From Mesorhizobium helmanticense (GTDB taxonomy: Bacteria > Pseudomonadota > Alphaproteobacteria > Rhizobiales > Rhizobiaceae): 64,000 nt of DNA. Below, in pieces: positions 42,032 to 51,015 of this stretch (position 1 is the first letter of the stretch; the number at the start of each line of letters is the position of its first letter). The notes under the pieces are model-generated. The model saw only the letters and a list, made by a program, of their open reading frames with translations. It did no database searches and had not been told where the DNA came from. Location: positions 186,001 through 250,000 of the forward strand of contig NZ_PZJX01000018.1 in NCBI RefSeq assembly GCF_003034915.1, given 5' to 3'. The translations under genes were made by a program, and so were the position numbers.

Positions 42032-42793
42032 ATGAGCAATTCAAAAGTCGGCACGGTCGCCTTGGTCACCGGCGCCAGCCGCGGCATCGGCCGGGCGCTT
42101 GCCGTCGGGCTGGCGCAGTTCGGCTATGATGTCGCGGTCACCGACCTGCCGGCGCAGGCGAAGGAACTCGACGTCACGCGCGCCGAGATCGAGGCCACCG
42201 GCCGCAAGGCCTATGTCTACACGATGGACGTCAGCTGCAAGAAAGAGGTCGAGGCGACTGCGGCAGCGCTGCTCGGGGACGCGGGTCGCATCGACGTGCT
42301 GGTCAACAATGCCGGCATCCTCAAGCCCAGCCTGCTGCAGGATCTCGACGAGGCCTCGTGGGATGCGCATTTCGACGTCAACGCCAAGGGCGTGCTGTTG
42401 ATGTGCCAGGCGGTGCTGCCGCATATGCGGGCGCGCAAATCCGGCCGCGTCGTCAACATCGCTTCCATCGCCGGGCGCCAGGGCGTGCCGACGCAGGGCC
42501 ATTACGCCGCGACCAAGGCGACCGTGATCACGCTGACCCGCGTGCTGGCGCAGGAAGTCGGCATGGACGGCGTCACCGTCAACGCCATCTGCCCCGGCAT
42601 CATCCTGACCGAGATGGGCAAGAACAATCTCGGCAGCGACGAAGCCATCCGGCACTGGGAAGAGGTCGCGGCGCTGAAACGTCTCGGCTACCCCGAGGAT
42701 ATCGTCGGACCGGTGTGCTTCTTCGCTTCGGAGCAGTCAGCCTTCGTCACCGGCCAGGCGCTCAACGTCTGCGGCGGCATCTACTTCCACTAG
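42032..42793 (+). CDS. SDR family oxidoreductase
   Basis: 253 residues with GAAAGGAC before the ATG. Cofactor motif TGASRGIG, then NNAGILKP, catalytic Ser in IASIAGRQG, Tyr/Lys in YAATK, NAICPGII and terminal NVCGGIYF. A classical 3-ketoacyl-reductase/sugar-dehydrogenase type SDR. It ends the rightward operon begun at 34714, which thus has two SDRs; they may oxidise two related polyols or two positions. It is convergent with the acyl-CoA ligase at 42848. Confidence 0.87.
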   Translation: MSNSKVGTVALVTGASRGIGRALAVGLAQFGYDVAVTDLPAQAKELDVTRAEIEATGRKAYVYTMDVSCKKEVEATAAALLGDAGRIDVLVNNAGILKPSLLQDLDEASWDAHFDVNAKGVLLMCQAVLPHMRARKSGRVVNIASIAGRQGVPTQGHYAATKATVITLTRVLAQEVGMDGVTVNAICPGIILTEMGKNNLGSDEAIRHWEEVAALKRLGYPEDIVGPVCFFASEQSAFVTGQALNVCGGIYFH

Positions 42794-42804
42794 CTAAGCG
42801 ATAG

Positions 42805-42827
42805 TTTTTGGGCTCTGACCCCAAAAG
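42805..42827. terminator. Hairpin between convergent genes
   Basis: TTTTGGG (42806-42812), 7-nt loop, CCCAAAA (42820-42826): a 7-bp A/T-flanked stem in the 54-nt gap between two convergent genes. Such a symmetrical stem could act as a bidirectional terminator, though neither strand has an additional U-run beyond the stem. Confidence 0.45.
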
Positions 42828-42847
42828 CTCCGCACGGAACGTTGTAA

Positions 42848-44437
42848 TCAGCGCGCGGCTTCGCGCAGCACGAATTTCTGGATCTTGCCGGTCGCCGTCT
42901 TCGGCAATTCGCGGAAGACGAAGCGTTTCGGGACTTTATAGCCGGCCAATCTGGAACGGCAGAATGCGACCAGCTCCTGCGTCCCGACCTCTTTGCCCGC
43001 CTTGGTCTCGATGAAGGCGCATGGCACCTCGCCCCATTTCTCGTCCGGCATGGCAACGACCGCTGCCAGCAGGATGGCGGGATGCTGGTGAAGCACATTC
43101 TCGATCTCCAGGCTGGAGACGTTTTCGCCGCCCGAGATGATGATGTCCTTCAACCGGTCCTTGATCTCGATGGCGCCGTCCGGGTGCACGATGGCGAGGT
43201 CGCCGGTGTGGAACCAACCGCCCGAAAACGCACTCTCGCTCGCCGCCGCGTCGCGATAATAGCCTGCCATCAGCGTGTTGCCGGAAAGCTGGATCTCGCC
43301 CATGGTCTTGCCGTCGGCCGCCACCGGCATTCCCTGCTCGTCGGCGACCCGCACTTGGCTCGCCGTAATATGCCGCACGCCCTGTCGCGCCAGGAATGCG
43401 GCCTTTTCTCCAGCGCTTGCCGTCGCCAGGCGACCAGGCAGTTCGCACAGCGTCGCCGGACCGTAGGATTCGGTGAGGCCGTAGAGATGGACGAGGTCGA
43501 CGCCCAGCGTATCGAGCTGTTCGATCAAGGTGCTGGTTGGCGACGCGCCGCCGGTCGCGACCGTGACGCGCTTTTCCAGGGCGCCGGCAGGGCGCCCGGG
43601 ATGGTTGAGCAGCATGTAGAGCACCACCGGGGCGCAGGAAAAATGCGTCACAGCGTGGGTCTTGAGGGCGCCGAACACCAGATCCGGATCGATCCGGTCG
43701 AGGCAGACATGCAGGCCGCCCGCGGACGTCACCGCCCAGGTGTGGCACCAGCCGTTGCAATGGAACATCGGCAAGGTCCAGAGATAGACCGTGTCGCGGT
43801 CGAAGCCGAGCGCCATGACATTGCCCAGCGCATTGAGATAGGCGCCCCGGTGATGGTAGACGACGCCCTTGGGCCGCCCGGTCGTGCCTGACGTGTAATT
43901 GAGGCAGATCGGCTGCCATTCATCGGCAACGCCTGATATTTCGAAGCGGTCTTCTGCGGGATCACCGGCCAGGAGATCGAGCCTGTCCTCGTTGCTGTCT
44001 TCACTTTCCGCCAACAGCACGACGCGCGTGTTGGCGAGGCGCCCGGCTTGCCGTGCAATGTCGATGCTTCCAGGGTCCGCCACGATGATGTGGCTGCCGG
44101 AATGGTCGAGTATGTAGGCGACGGTCTCGGCATCAAGCCGGGTGTTGATGCTGTTCAGCACCGCGCCGATGGAAGGCACTGCATAATGGGCGGCCAGCAT
44201 CTCCGGCCGGTTGGAGCACATGAAGCTAACCACGTCGCCAGCCCCGATCTCCTGCCTTCCGAGCCAGGCGGCAAGCCGCGCCGCGATGCCGCCGAATTGC
44301 CGGTAGGTCCAGCGCCGATCGTTCCAGGCGATTGCCGGGCGGTCCGGATGGACTGCCACGGCACGCGCCAGGAAATCCGCGGGGGTGAGCGGATGGAAAT
44401 TCGCCGGCCGGCGCGAAAGATGCGGCTCTACCTGCAT
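42848..44437 (-). CDS. AMP-dependent acyl-CoA synthetase/ligase
   Basis: 529 residues of the ANL superfamily. The P-loop-like motif is YTSGTTGRPKGVVYHH, followed by HLYGLTESYGPATL, WFHTGDLAIVHPDG and the C-terminal LPKTATGKIQKFVLR with the catalytic Lys. Length and motifs fit a medium-chain or branched acyl-CoA synthetase (FadD3/AlkK-like group). It activates a carboxylate to its CoA thioester. It is the last gene of the leftward LacI arm, 11 nt after the alpha/beta hydrolase, and probably supplies acyl-CoA for the dehydrogenase/kinase pair encoded in the right arm. The chain type is unknown. Confidence 0.88.
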   Translation of the reverse strand: MQVEPHLSRRPANFHPLTPADFLARAVAVHPDRPAIAWNDRRWTYRQFGGIAARLAAWLGRQEIGAGDVVSFMCSNRPEMLAAHYAVPSIGAVLNSINTRLDAETVAYILDHSGSHIIVADPGSIDIARQAGRLANTRVVLLAESEDSNEDRLDLLAGDPAEDRFEISGVADEWQPICLNYTSGTTGRPKGVVYHHRGAYLNALGNVMALGFDRDTVYLWTLPMFHCNGWCHTWAVTSAGGLHVCLDRIDPDLVFGALKTHAVTHFSCAPVVLYMLLNHPGRPAGALEKRVTVATGGASPTSTLIEQLDTLGVDLVHLYGLTESYGPATLCELPGRLATASAGEKAAFLARQGVRHITASQVRVADEQGMPVAADGKTMGEIQLSGNTLMAGYYRDAAASESAFSGGWFHTGDLAIVHPDGAIEIKDRLKDIIISGGENVSSLEIENVLHQHPAILLAAVVAMPDEKWGEVPCAFIETKAGKEVGTQELVAFCRSRLAGYKVPKRFVFRELPKTATGKIQKFVLREAAR

Positions 44438-44448
44438 GCCCTGATCAT

Positions 44449-45366
44449 CTACGGCTTCAGTGTCTCGACGAACCAGTCCCGCGCCATCGCCGCCGCCACC
44501 TTCACCTTGGACTGGTCCGAATAGAGCGTCATGTGCGAGGTGTGCGGCAGCACTTCCAGTTTCTTCTTCGTCGACGGGATCTGGTTGAAGGCGCCGATTT
44601 CAAGATCCCACAATGTCAGATCGTCGCCCTCGGCCACAATCATCAGCGTCGGCGTGTTATAGATGCGCTTCACGAATGGCCCGACATCGTAATTCATCAA
44701 CAGGTCGACCGACTCGACCGTGCTGCGGTTCTCGTAAAGCGGCGCTTCCGAGGCCTTGATGGCCATGAAGGTGCGCACGGTTTCCGGGAACGGCCAGGCC
44801 GAGACTTCCTCTGCCGAATTTTCGGTCGCATGCGGCAGATAGAGCTGTTCGCCGGGCTTTTCATAGCGGAGCTTGCGATCCCTGAGCACGAGATCCCACA
44901 GCGCCCGGTATTCCATCGTTCCGTGCGCGCGGCGCATGTTCTCGTAGCCGTCGATCACCGGGATCTGGCTGACGATGGTTTTTACGCGCGGGTCGATGGC
45001 GGCGAGGATAAGAGCATGGCCACCCGAGTAGGAAATACCCCAGACGCCGATGCGGTCGGGATCGACATTGTCGTGACGCTCGAGGAAGCTGATGGCGTTC
45101 TGGTAGTCGCGGATCTGCTGCCAGGGATCCAGATGCTGCCGGTTGTCGCCATCGCTGACGCCCAGGTTGCGGTAGTCGAAGATCAGCGCATTGATGCCCG
45201 CATCGGCGAATGCCTGGGCGTATGTCGGCATGACGATCTCGCGCACATAGCACCAGCCGCCGGCCAGCACCACGGTCGGCGCGCGCTTCGATGTGTTGGC
45301 CAGATACAGCCAGCCCCGCACGGTCGTGCCTTCGGACTTGAATTCGACGTCCACTCGTTTGGTCAT
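44449..45366 (-). CDS. Alpha/beta hydrolase family protein
   Basis: 305 residues from MTKRVDVEFKSEG. This ATG has AGAGGAAA upstream; the frame remains open further upstream into the operator region but has no start signals. The fold is alpha/beta hydrolase with an oxyanion region VVLAGGWCYVRE, nucleophile elbow GISYSGGH (Ser), Asp in VAEGDDLTLWD and His in PHTSHM. Relatives include dienelactone-hydrolase-like and carbon-carbon bond hydrolases (for example in nicotine or cyclic diketone degradation). A LacI-type operator lies 18-28 bp before the start, so this gene and the ligase have separate control inside the leftward arm. Confidence 0.83.
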   Translation of the reverse strand: MTKRVDVEFKSEGTTVRGWLYLANTSKRAPTVVLAGGWCYVREIVMPTYAQAFADAGINALIFDYRNLGVSDGDNRQHLDPWQQIRDYQNAISFLERHDNVDPDRIGVWGISYSGGHALILAAIDPRVKTIVSQIPVIDGYENMRRAHGTMEYRALWDLVLRDRKLRYEKPGEQLYLPHATENSAEEVSAWPFPETVRTFMAIKASEAPLYENRSTVESVDLLMNYDVGPFVKRIYNTPTLMIVAEGDDLTLWDLEIGAFNQIPSTKKKLEVLPHTSHMTLYSDQSKVKVAAAMARDWFVETLKP

Positions 45367-45384
45367 AAGATTTCCTCTGCTAGT

Positions 45385-45394
45385 CAATCGATTG
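45385..45394. promoter_or_regulatory. Candidate LacI operator 1
   Basis: CAATCGATTG, in the context TGCAATCGATTGAC on the minus strand, lies between the E1 dehydrogenase stop and the hydrolase start. It is identical in its 10-bp core to the sites at 53731, 55029 and 55359. Confidence 0.65.
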
Positions 45395-45430
45395 CATTTG
45401 GGGTTGAAATTTTCGCGCGCGGCATATCCG

Positions 45431-47452
45431 TCAGCTCCGGTAGCAGACGGTGCGCGCCGCCTCGGCGATGCGTGCCGCATTGGGGATGAGTTCGCGTTCC
45501 AGTGCGGAATTGTAGGGCATCGGCACATCGGCCATCCCGACGCGCGCCACCGGCGCGTCGAGCCAGTCGAAGGCGTTCTCCATGATCAGCGCCGAGATCT
45601 CGGCGCCGAAGCCATGCGTGGTCCAGCCTTCATGGGCGACGACGCAACGGTTGGTCTTGCGCACCGAGGCAAGGATCGTCTCGCTGTCCAGTGGCCGCAG
45701 GCTGCGCGGATCGATCACTTCAGCCTCGATGCCGTCGCGCGCCAGATCGCGCGCCGCCGAAAGGGCGACGTCCACCATCGCCATCGTCGCGACGATGGTC
45801 ACGTCCTTGCCCGGCCGGCGGATGGCCGCCTTGCCGATCGGCAAGGCATAGGGCGCCTCCGGCACCGGGCCGCGGCTCTGCTGGTAAAGCAGCTTGTGCT
45901 CGATGAAGACGACCGGATTGTCGTCGCGGATCGCCGCCGCCAGCAGGCCCTTGGCATCGTAGGGATTGGAGGGCGCCAGCACCACCAGCCCGGGGATATG
46001 GGCGAACCAGGTCTCCAGCGACTGCGAATGCTGGGCGCCGAGGCGGATACCGCCGCCCTGCGGTCCACGGATCACCAGCGGGATGCGTGCTTCGCCGCCC
46101 AGCATGAAACGCAGCTTCGCCGCCTGGTTGACGACCGCGTCCATCATATGGGTGATGAAGTCGAAGAACTGCACCTCCACGATCGGTCGCAAGCCGGTCA
46201 GCGCTGCACCGACGGCGGCGTTGGCGATCACGTTCTCCGAAATCGGAGTGTCCCGCACACGCTCGGTCCCGAACGCCTGCTGCAGGCCTGCCGTGCACTG
46301 GAACAGGCCGCCGATCCGGCCGACATCCTCGCCGAGCACGATGACGCTTTCGTCGCGCGCCATCTCCTGGTGCATGGCTTCGCGCACCGCCTCGACATAG
46401 CCGAGCTGGCGTGACCCGGCTTCCGGCTCGGCGGACGCGGCCAAGGGCGGCGCCATGACGGCCGGGAAAAGGATGTCCATCGCCGGTTCCGGCGCCTGCC
46501 CGGCAGCGGCGATCGCCTGTTCGATCTCGGCGTCGGCCTTCGCGGCGATGGCATCGATGCGCTTCTGGTCCACCTGCCGCTGCCTGAGCAGCGCCGTCAT
46601 CTTCAGGATCGGGTCGCGCCGGCGCCATTCTTCTTCCTCGGCCTCGGGACGGTAGCGCGGCAGGTTGGTGCGCATCGAATGATCGCCGGAGCGATAGGTC
46701 ATCGCTTCGATGAGGCTCGGGCCTTCGCCGGCGCGCGCCCGTTGCACGGCGATGCCGAGGGCATCCCGCACGATGACGGCGTCGTTGCCGTCGATGGTCT
46801 CGCCCGGCATGCCATAGGCGGCGGCCCGGGTGGAAATCCTTGGAACGGCGGAAGCCTGCTCGACCCCCAGCGAAAGCCCGTAGCCATTGTTCTCGCAGAC
46901 GAAGATGACCGGCAGCTTCCAAAGTGCTGCGAGATTCAGGGATTCGTGGAAAATCCCTTCATTGGCGGCGCCATCGCCGAAGAAGGCGACGCACACCTGT
47001 CTGGTGCCGCGGATCGTTGCCGACAGTGCCGCGCCGGTGCCGATGCCGAGCCCGGCGCCGACGATGCCGTTGGCGCCGAGAATGCCACGATCGAGTGCTG
47101 CGATATGCATGGAGCCGCCGAGCCCGTGGCCGTAGCCGGTGATGCGGCCGAACAGCTCGGCCATCATCTTGCCGGTGTCGGCGCCCTTGGCGATGCAGTG
47201 GCCATGGCCGCGATGGTGCGAGACGATGTAGTCGTCATCGTCGAGCACCGCGCAGGCGCCGACCGCGATCGCCTCCTGGCCGACGCAGGAGTGCGCCGTG
47301 CCCTTGATGACGCCCGACTTGAACAGCTCCGCCGCCCGCTCCTCGAAGCGGCGGATGCGCCACATGTCGAGAAAATAGGTTTCAAGCTCGGTGGTCTCCA
47401 GCATGGGAGACACCGCAGCCGAAACCGCACTTTCCCGACGCGCCATGCTCAT
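45431..47452 (-). CDS. Fused alpha-beta E1 component of a thiamine-diphosphate-dependent 2-oxoacid/acetoin-type dehydrogenase
   Basis: 673 residues from MSMARRES (ATG at 47446 or 47485 are alternatives). The N-terminal half is an E1-alpha domain: HHRGHGHCIAKG, GHGLGGSMH and the thiamine-diphosphate motif GDGAANEG (about residues 159-166) ending in CENN. A Pro/Ala-rich linker (about 330-355) joins an E1-beta domain: YVEAVREAMHQEM, VLGEDVGRIGGLF, DTPISENVIANAAVG, IRGPQGGG. Fused E1 proteins occur in some acetoin and branched-chain 2-oxoacid systems. No E2 or E3 gene is in the window, so it must borrow them or use another acceptor. It follows the SDR at 47463 closely. Confidence 0.87.
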   Translation of the reverse strand: MSMARRESAVSAAVSPMLETTELETYFLDMWRIRRFEERAAELFKSGVIKGTAHSCVGQEAIAVGACAVLDDDDYIVSHHRGHGHCIAKGADTGKMMAELFGRITGYGHGLGGSMHIAALDRGILGANGIVGAGLGIGTGAALSATIRGTRQVCVAFFGDGAANEGIFHESLNLAALWKLPVIFVCENNGYGLSLGVEQASAVPRISTRAAAYGMPGETIDGNDAVIVRDALGIAVQRARAGEGPSLIEAMTYRSGDHSMRTNLPRYRPEAEEEEWRRRDPILKMTALLRQRQVDQKRIDAIAAKADAEIEQAIAAAGQAPEPAMDILFPAVMAPPLAASAEPEAGSRQLGYVEAVREAMHQEMARDESVIVLGEDVGRIGGLFQCTAGLQQAFGTERVRDTPISENVIANAAVGAALTGLRPIVEVQFFDFITHMMDAVVNQAAKLRFMLGGEARIPLVIRGPQGGGIRLGAQHSQSLETWFAHIPGLVVLAPSNPYDAKGLLAAAIRDDNPVVFIEHKLLYQQSRGPVPEAPYALPIGKAAIRRPGKDVTIVATMAMVDVALSAARDLARDGIEAEVIDPRSLRPLDSETILASVRKTNRCVVAHEGWTTHGFGAEISALIMENAFDWLDAPVARVGMADVPMPYNSALERELIPNAARIAEAARTVCYRS

Positions 47453-47462
47453 GAAAAGAGGC

Positions 47463-48236
47463 TCATGTGAACAGGCAACCGCCATTGACGTCGATGGTGG
47501 CGCCGGTCAGGTACGAGCCGTCCGGTCCGGCCAGGAAACTGATCGCCGAGGCGATCTCCGACGGATAGGCGGCGCGGCCAAGCGGGATCTTGTCCCACTC
47601 CGTCTTCTTCATCTCCTCGAAGCTCACGCTGCGCTTCTCGGCCTCCTCGCGCAACGCGTCGAGATGCATGGAGGTCGCGACATTGCCGGGCGCCACGGAA
47701 TTGACCCTTATGTTGTCGGCCGCGAGCTCCGCCGCCGCCGTATGGGTCAGCGAGATGACCCCGGCCTTGGAAGCGCAATAGGCGCCGAAAAAGCCATGGC
47801 CGCTTTTGCCATACCAGCTCGAAACCGTGACGATCGAAGCGCCTTTTGCCGCGCGCAGCGCGGGAATGAAATGCTTCATCAGGAACACATTGGCGCGCAG
47901 ATTGACGTTGAAGACGCGGTCCCACTCGGCAATGTCGAGCGTCTCGATCGAGCCGACCTGCTGCAGCACGCCGGCAACCAGGCCGAGGAACTTCAACGGC
48001 GCGCCGATCGAGGCGACCGCGGCGTCGATGGCGCCATACTGGTCGGGGTTGGTGATGTCGGCGGCGACGCCGACCACCTTCTGCCCGTCCTTGGTCTTTA
48101 TTCCCTTGGCGACCTCGGCCACATTGTCGAACTGGTCGACGAGCACCAGCGACCACCCGTCGGCGGCGAGCCGTTCGGCCGTCGCCCGTCCGATGCCACC
48201 GGCGGCGCCGGTCAAGACTCCTGTCTTCGCGCTCAT
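47463..48236 (-). CDS. SDR family oxidoreductase
   Basis: 257 residues from MSAKTGVLTG, whose ATG overlaps the stop of the upstream SDR (ATGA). Cofactor motif TGAAGGIGRAT with Asp in VLVDQ (NAD preference), catalytic Ser in VSSWYGKSG, Tyr/Lys in YCASK, terminal DVNGGCLF. The loop VAGVLQ replaces the common NNAG, a small deviation. It is the second of two adjacent SDRs in the LacI-controlled leftward arm, ahead of the E1 dehydrogenase, and is likely to oxidise or reduce an intermediate that becomes a 2-oxoacid or diketone. Confidence 0.86.
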   Translation of the reverse strand: MSAKTGVLTGAAGGIGRATAERLAADGWSLVLVDQFDNVAEVAKGIKTKDGQKVVGVAADITNPDQYGAIDAAVASIGAPLKFLGLVAGVLQQVGSIETLDIAEWDRVFNVNLRANVFLMKHFIPALRAAKGASIVTVSSWYGKSGHGFFGAYCASKAGVISLTHTAAAELAADNIRVNSVAPGNVATSMHLDALREEAEKRSVSFEEMKKTEWDKIPLGRAAYPSEIASAISFLAGPDGSYLTGATIDVNGGCLFT

Positions 48237-49021
48237 TGCAGGATCATCCCGCCGTCGATCAGCAGCACCTGACCGGTCATGTAGTCGGATTGTGGCGACC
48301 ACAGGAAGCGCACGGTGCCGACGACATCGGACGGCTTGGCGACCCGGCCAAGCAGGATCTGGCTGGCCAGTGAATTCATCGCTTCGCCCGGCGCCTTGCT
48401 GGCGCCCATCGCCAGCAGGTCGGCGTCGAGCTTCTCCCAGAGCGGCGTATCGACGACGCCCGGACCGAACGCATTGACCGTGATGCCCTTGCCGGCGAGC
48501 GCCCGCGCGCCGGCCTGCGTCAGGCTGATGACGACGGCCTTGCTGGCGGAGTAGGGGGCGAAGTCGGCAAAGCCGGTGCGGCCGGCGATGGAAGCGGTGT
48601 TGATGATCTTGCCCTTGATCCCGCGCTCGATCATCGCCTTGGCGGCCTCCTGGATGCCGATCAGCACGCCAAGCGCGTTGACGTCCATGATCGCATGCCA
48701 GGTCTTTTCGCTGGCCTCGAGGAAGGGCTCCGGCTTGTTGAAGCCGGCATTGTTGATCATGACGTTGATGCCGCCGAATTCCTTGCAGCAGGCGGCGACC
48801 GCCGCCTTGACTTCGTCGCGCTTGGTGACGTCGACCTTGCTGAAGACGACGCGCCCGGCATGATCCTTCGACAATTCCTTGACGGTCTGCTCGCCGACGG
48901 CCGGATCGATGTCGGCGATGACCACGCCGTAACCGTCCTTCAGCAACGCGGTCGCGATTTCCCTGCCGATGCCTCGCGCGGCGCCCGTGACGACGGCGCC
49001 GCCTCTGTTGTTCTCACTCAT
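48233..49021 (-). CDS. SDR family oxidoreductase
   Basis: 262 residues. Cofactor motif TGAARGIGREI, Asp in VIADIDP, NNAGFNKP, Ser in NTASIAGRTG, Tyr/Lys in YSASK, terminal LIDGGMI. A gap of 39 nt separates it from the last permease gene. It resembles acetoin/meso-butanediol or polyol dehydrogenases in general layout, but many SDRs share this. With the importer upstream, first-step oxidation of the imported compound is plausible. Confidence 0.87.
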   Translation of the reverse strand: MSENNRGGAVVTGAARGIGREIATALLKDGYGVVIADIDPAVGEQTVKELSKDHAGRVVFSKVDVTKRDEVKAAVAACCKEFGGINVMINNAGFNKPEPFLEASEKTWHAIMDVNALGVLIGIQEAAKAMIERGIKGKIINTASIAGRTGFADFAPYSASKAVVISLTQAGARALAGKGITVNAFGPGVVDTPLWEKLDADLLAMGASKAPGEAMNSLASQILLGRVAKPSDVVGTVRFLWSPQSDYMTGQVLLIDGGMILQ

Positions 49022-49060
49022 CCCGAAATCTCCTCTTTTCTGAAATCTTGCGGCACGGGC

Positions 49061-50023
49061 TCAGGCCCGTGCCGGTTGCAGTTTGCGTCCACGCCGGCGC
49101 AGCCAGTAATCGAGCAGCAGCATGGCAAGCAGGATGCCGCCGACAACGATGCTCTCGAATGAATTTGGTATGCCACCGATCGACACGGCCGACGAGATCA
49201 GGCGAATGATCAGCGCGCCGAGCAGCACGTTGAGGATGGTGCCGCGCCCGCCTTCGAGCGGCACGCCGCCGACGACGGCGACGGTGATCCCCGAAAGCAG
49301 GAAGCTGTCGAAGCCGATGCCCGAAGCGGAGCCTGAACGCAGGGCCGCAAGGATGCCGGCGCTGGCGCCGAGCATGGCCGATCCCGCGAACGCCGTCATG
49401 TAGACCGGCAGGGTGGCGACGCCGGAGCCGCGCGCGCGTTCAAGGTTGCCGCCGACCGCGTACATGGAAAGGCCAAGCCTAGTGTAGCGCATCAGCAGCC
49501 CGACGACGATGACGACGACGAAGCCGATCAGGCCGAGCAGAGTCACCGGCCCGAATTGCGCGACCAGCGCATCCGAGGCCCAGAACAGGTCGGCGGGCAG
49601 AATGGCCGGACGCTGCGGCGCCATGACCAGAGCGAGGCCGCGCAGCGCGATCAGCATGCACACCGTCAGCACCAACGAATTCACGCCAGTCTTTTCGATG
49701 ATATAGCCGATGGCCGCGCCGTAGAGCCCGGCGGTGATCAGCGCCGCCGTAATGCCGAGCGCCAGCGAGGTCTCCGAGAGCGACAGCGCCATGATCGCGG
49801 CCACGGCGGCGACAGAAGCAACGGCAAGGTCGAGCTCGCCGACCACCATGGTCAGCATGATGCCGGTGCCGACCAGGGCGATCAGCCCCATATTCTCGGT
49901 GATGGAGGCGGCATTCGAGATGGAGGCGAAGCCCGGCATGGTGAGTGAGAAGACGACCAGCAGCACCACGCAGATGGCGAGCCGCACCTGGAAACCGGTC
50001 TCGAACTTGAGGGCGTTTCTCAT
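49061..50023 (-). CDS. Sugar ABC transporter permease (RbsC-type)
   Basis: 320 residues from MRNALKFETGFQ, whose ATG overlaps the stop of the preceding permease (ATGA). RbsC-type motifs: MVVGELDLAVASVAAVAAI, RYTRLGLSMYAVGGNLERAR and GGVPLEGGRGTI. Around ten hydrophobic segments. With its neighbour it forms the membrane channel of the left-arm importer of the LacI module. The usual GGIDLS motif has become GELDLA, a mild variation common in this subfamily. Confidence 0.89.
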   Translation of the reverse strand: MRNALKFETGFQVRLAICVVLLVVFSLTMPGFASISNAASITENMGLIALVGTGIMLTMVVGELDLAVASVAAVAAIMALSLSETSLALGITAALITAGLYGAAIGYIIEKTGVNSLVLTVCMLIALRGLALVMAPQRPAILPADLFWASDALVAQFGPVTLLGLIGFVVVIVVGLLMRYTRLGLSMYAVGGNLERARGSGVATLPVYMTAFAGSAMLGASAGILAALRSGSASGIGFDSFLLSGITVAVVGGVPLEGGRGTILNVLLGALIIRLISSAVSIGGIPNSFESIVVGGILLAMLLLDYWLRRRGRKLQPARA

Positions 50024-51015
50024 GAGCCGCGCGCCTTGAGCAGTCGCATCGACAGAAGCACGCCGGCCGCGAGCAATCCCTTCAGCAAGTCGCGCACGCC
50101 GGCATCGATACCGAGCAGGAGCATGATGTTGCCAAGCATGGTCAGCACGATCGCGCCAAAACCGGCGCGCCAGAGCTGGCCTTCGCCGCCCTGGATGGCG
50201 ATGCCGCCGACCAGGATGGCAGCGACGACATCGATGGTCAGGCCGCGGAACATGTCGCTCTTGGCCTGCGACACCTGCCCGACCACGAGGATGCCGACAA
50301 GCGCCGCCGTCAGCGCCGCGGCAACGAAGGCGATCATGACGATGCGGCGGGTCGGCACGCCGATCAGGTTTGCCGCCTTCGGATTGGCCCCGGTCAGCAC
50401 CATCTGGCGGCCGAGCTTCGTCCGCGACAGGAACAGCGAGCCGAGCACCAGGAGCACGACGAAGATGATCGCCTGATTGGGAATGCCGAACGTCGTACCG
50501 CCGCCCAGCCATGCGATCGGATTGGGGCTGAGCGTGATCGTTCTGTTATCGGCGAGCATGACGACGCTGCCGAACAGGGCCGAGCCGAAGGCCAGCGTGG
50601 TGACGATCGGGTTCAGCCCGCGCGACACCAGATAGCCCTGGACCAGCCCAAGGATGATGGCCACGGCGAAGGCCAGCACCAGAGCCAGGAGAACGGGCTG
50701 GCCCGCCGACACCGTCGCCGCGAACACATAGGCCGCGGTCACCGCCTGCTGCTCGATGGCGAGGCTGACGAACTTGCCCGAAATGGTGATGGCGGCGGTG
50801 CCGATCGCCGCGATGCCGGTGATGGCGGAAGCCTGCACGACGGCGATCAGATTGGGCGTGGTGCCGAAGCCGTCGACCGTCAGCGCCGCGATGATCGCCA
50901 GCGCCGCGATCGGCACGAAGGGGCCAAGCCGCCTCAGCCAGACGCGGCGCCGGCTGTGCTCTGCCGTTGCATCGCGCTGCTTTGCGGCCATGTCACTCAC
51001 GGTCGATACTGCCAT
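50020..51015 (-). CDS. Sugar ABC transporter permease (RbsC-type)
   Basis: 331 residues if the ATG at 51015 is used; that start overlaps the ATPase gene by 23 nt. The ATG at 50991 (MAAKQRDA), one base after the ATPase stop, is equally possible. RbsC motifs: AAITISGKFVSLAIEQQ, FLSRTKLGRQMVLTGANPKA and VGGIAIQGGEGQL. About ten hydrophobic segments follow a charged N-terminus. Partner of the permease at 49061. Confidence 0.88.
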   Translation of the reverse strand: MAVSTVSDMAAKQRDATAEHSRRRVWLRRLGPFVPIAALAIIAALTVDGFGTTPNLIAVVQASAITGIAAIGTAAITISGKFVSLAIEQQAVTAAYVFAATVSAGQPVLLALVLAFAVAIILGLVQGYLVSRGLNPIVTTLAFGSALFGSVVMLADNRTITLSPNPIAWLGGGTTFGIPNQAIIFVVLLVLGSLFLSRTKLGRQMVLTGANPKAANLIGVPTRRIVMIAFVAAALTAALVGILVVGQVSQAKSDMFRGLTIDVVAAILVGGIAIQGGEGQLWRAGFGAIVLTMLGNIMLLLGIDAGVRDLLKGLLAAGVLLSMRLLKARGS

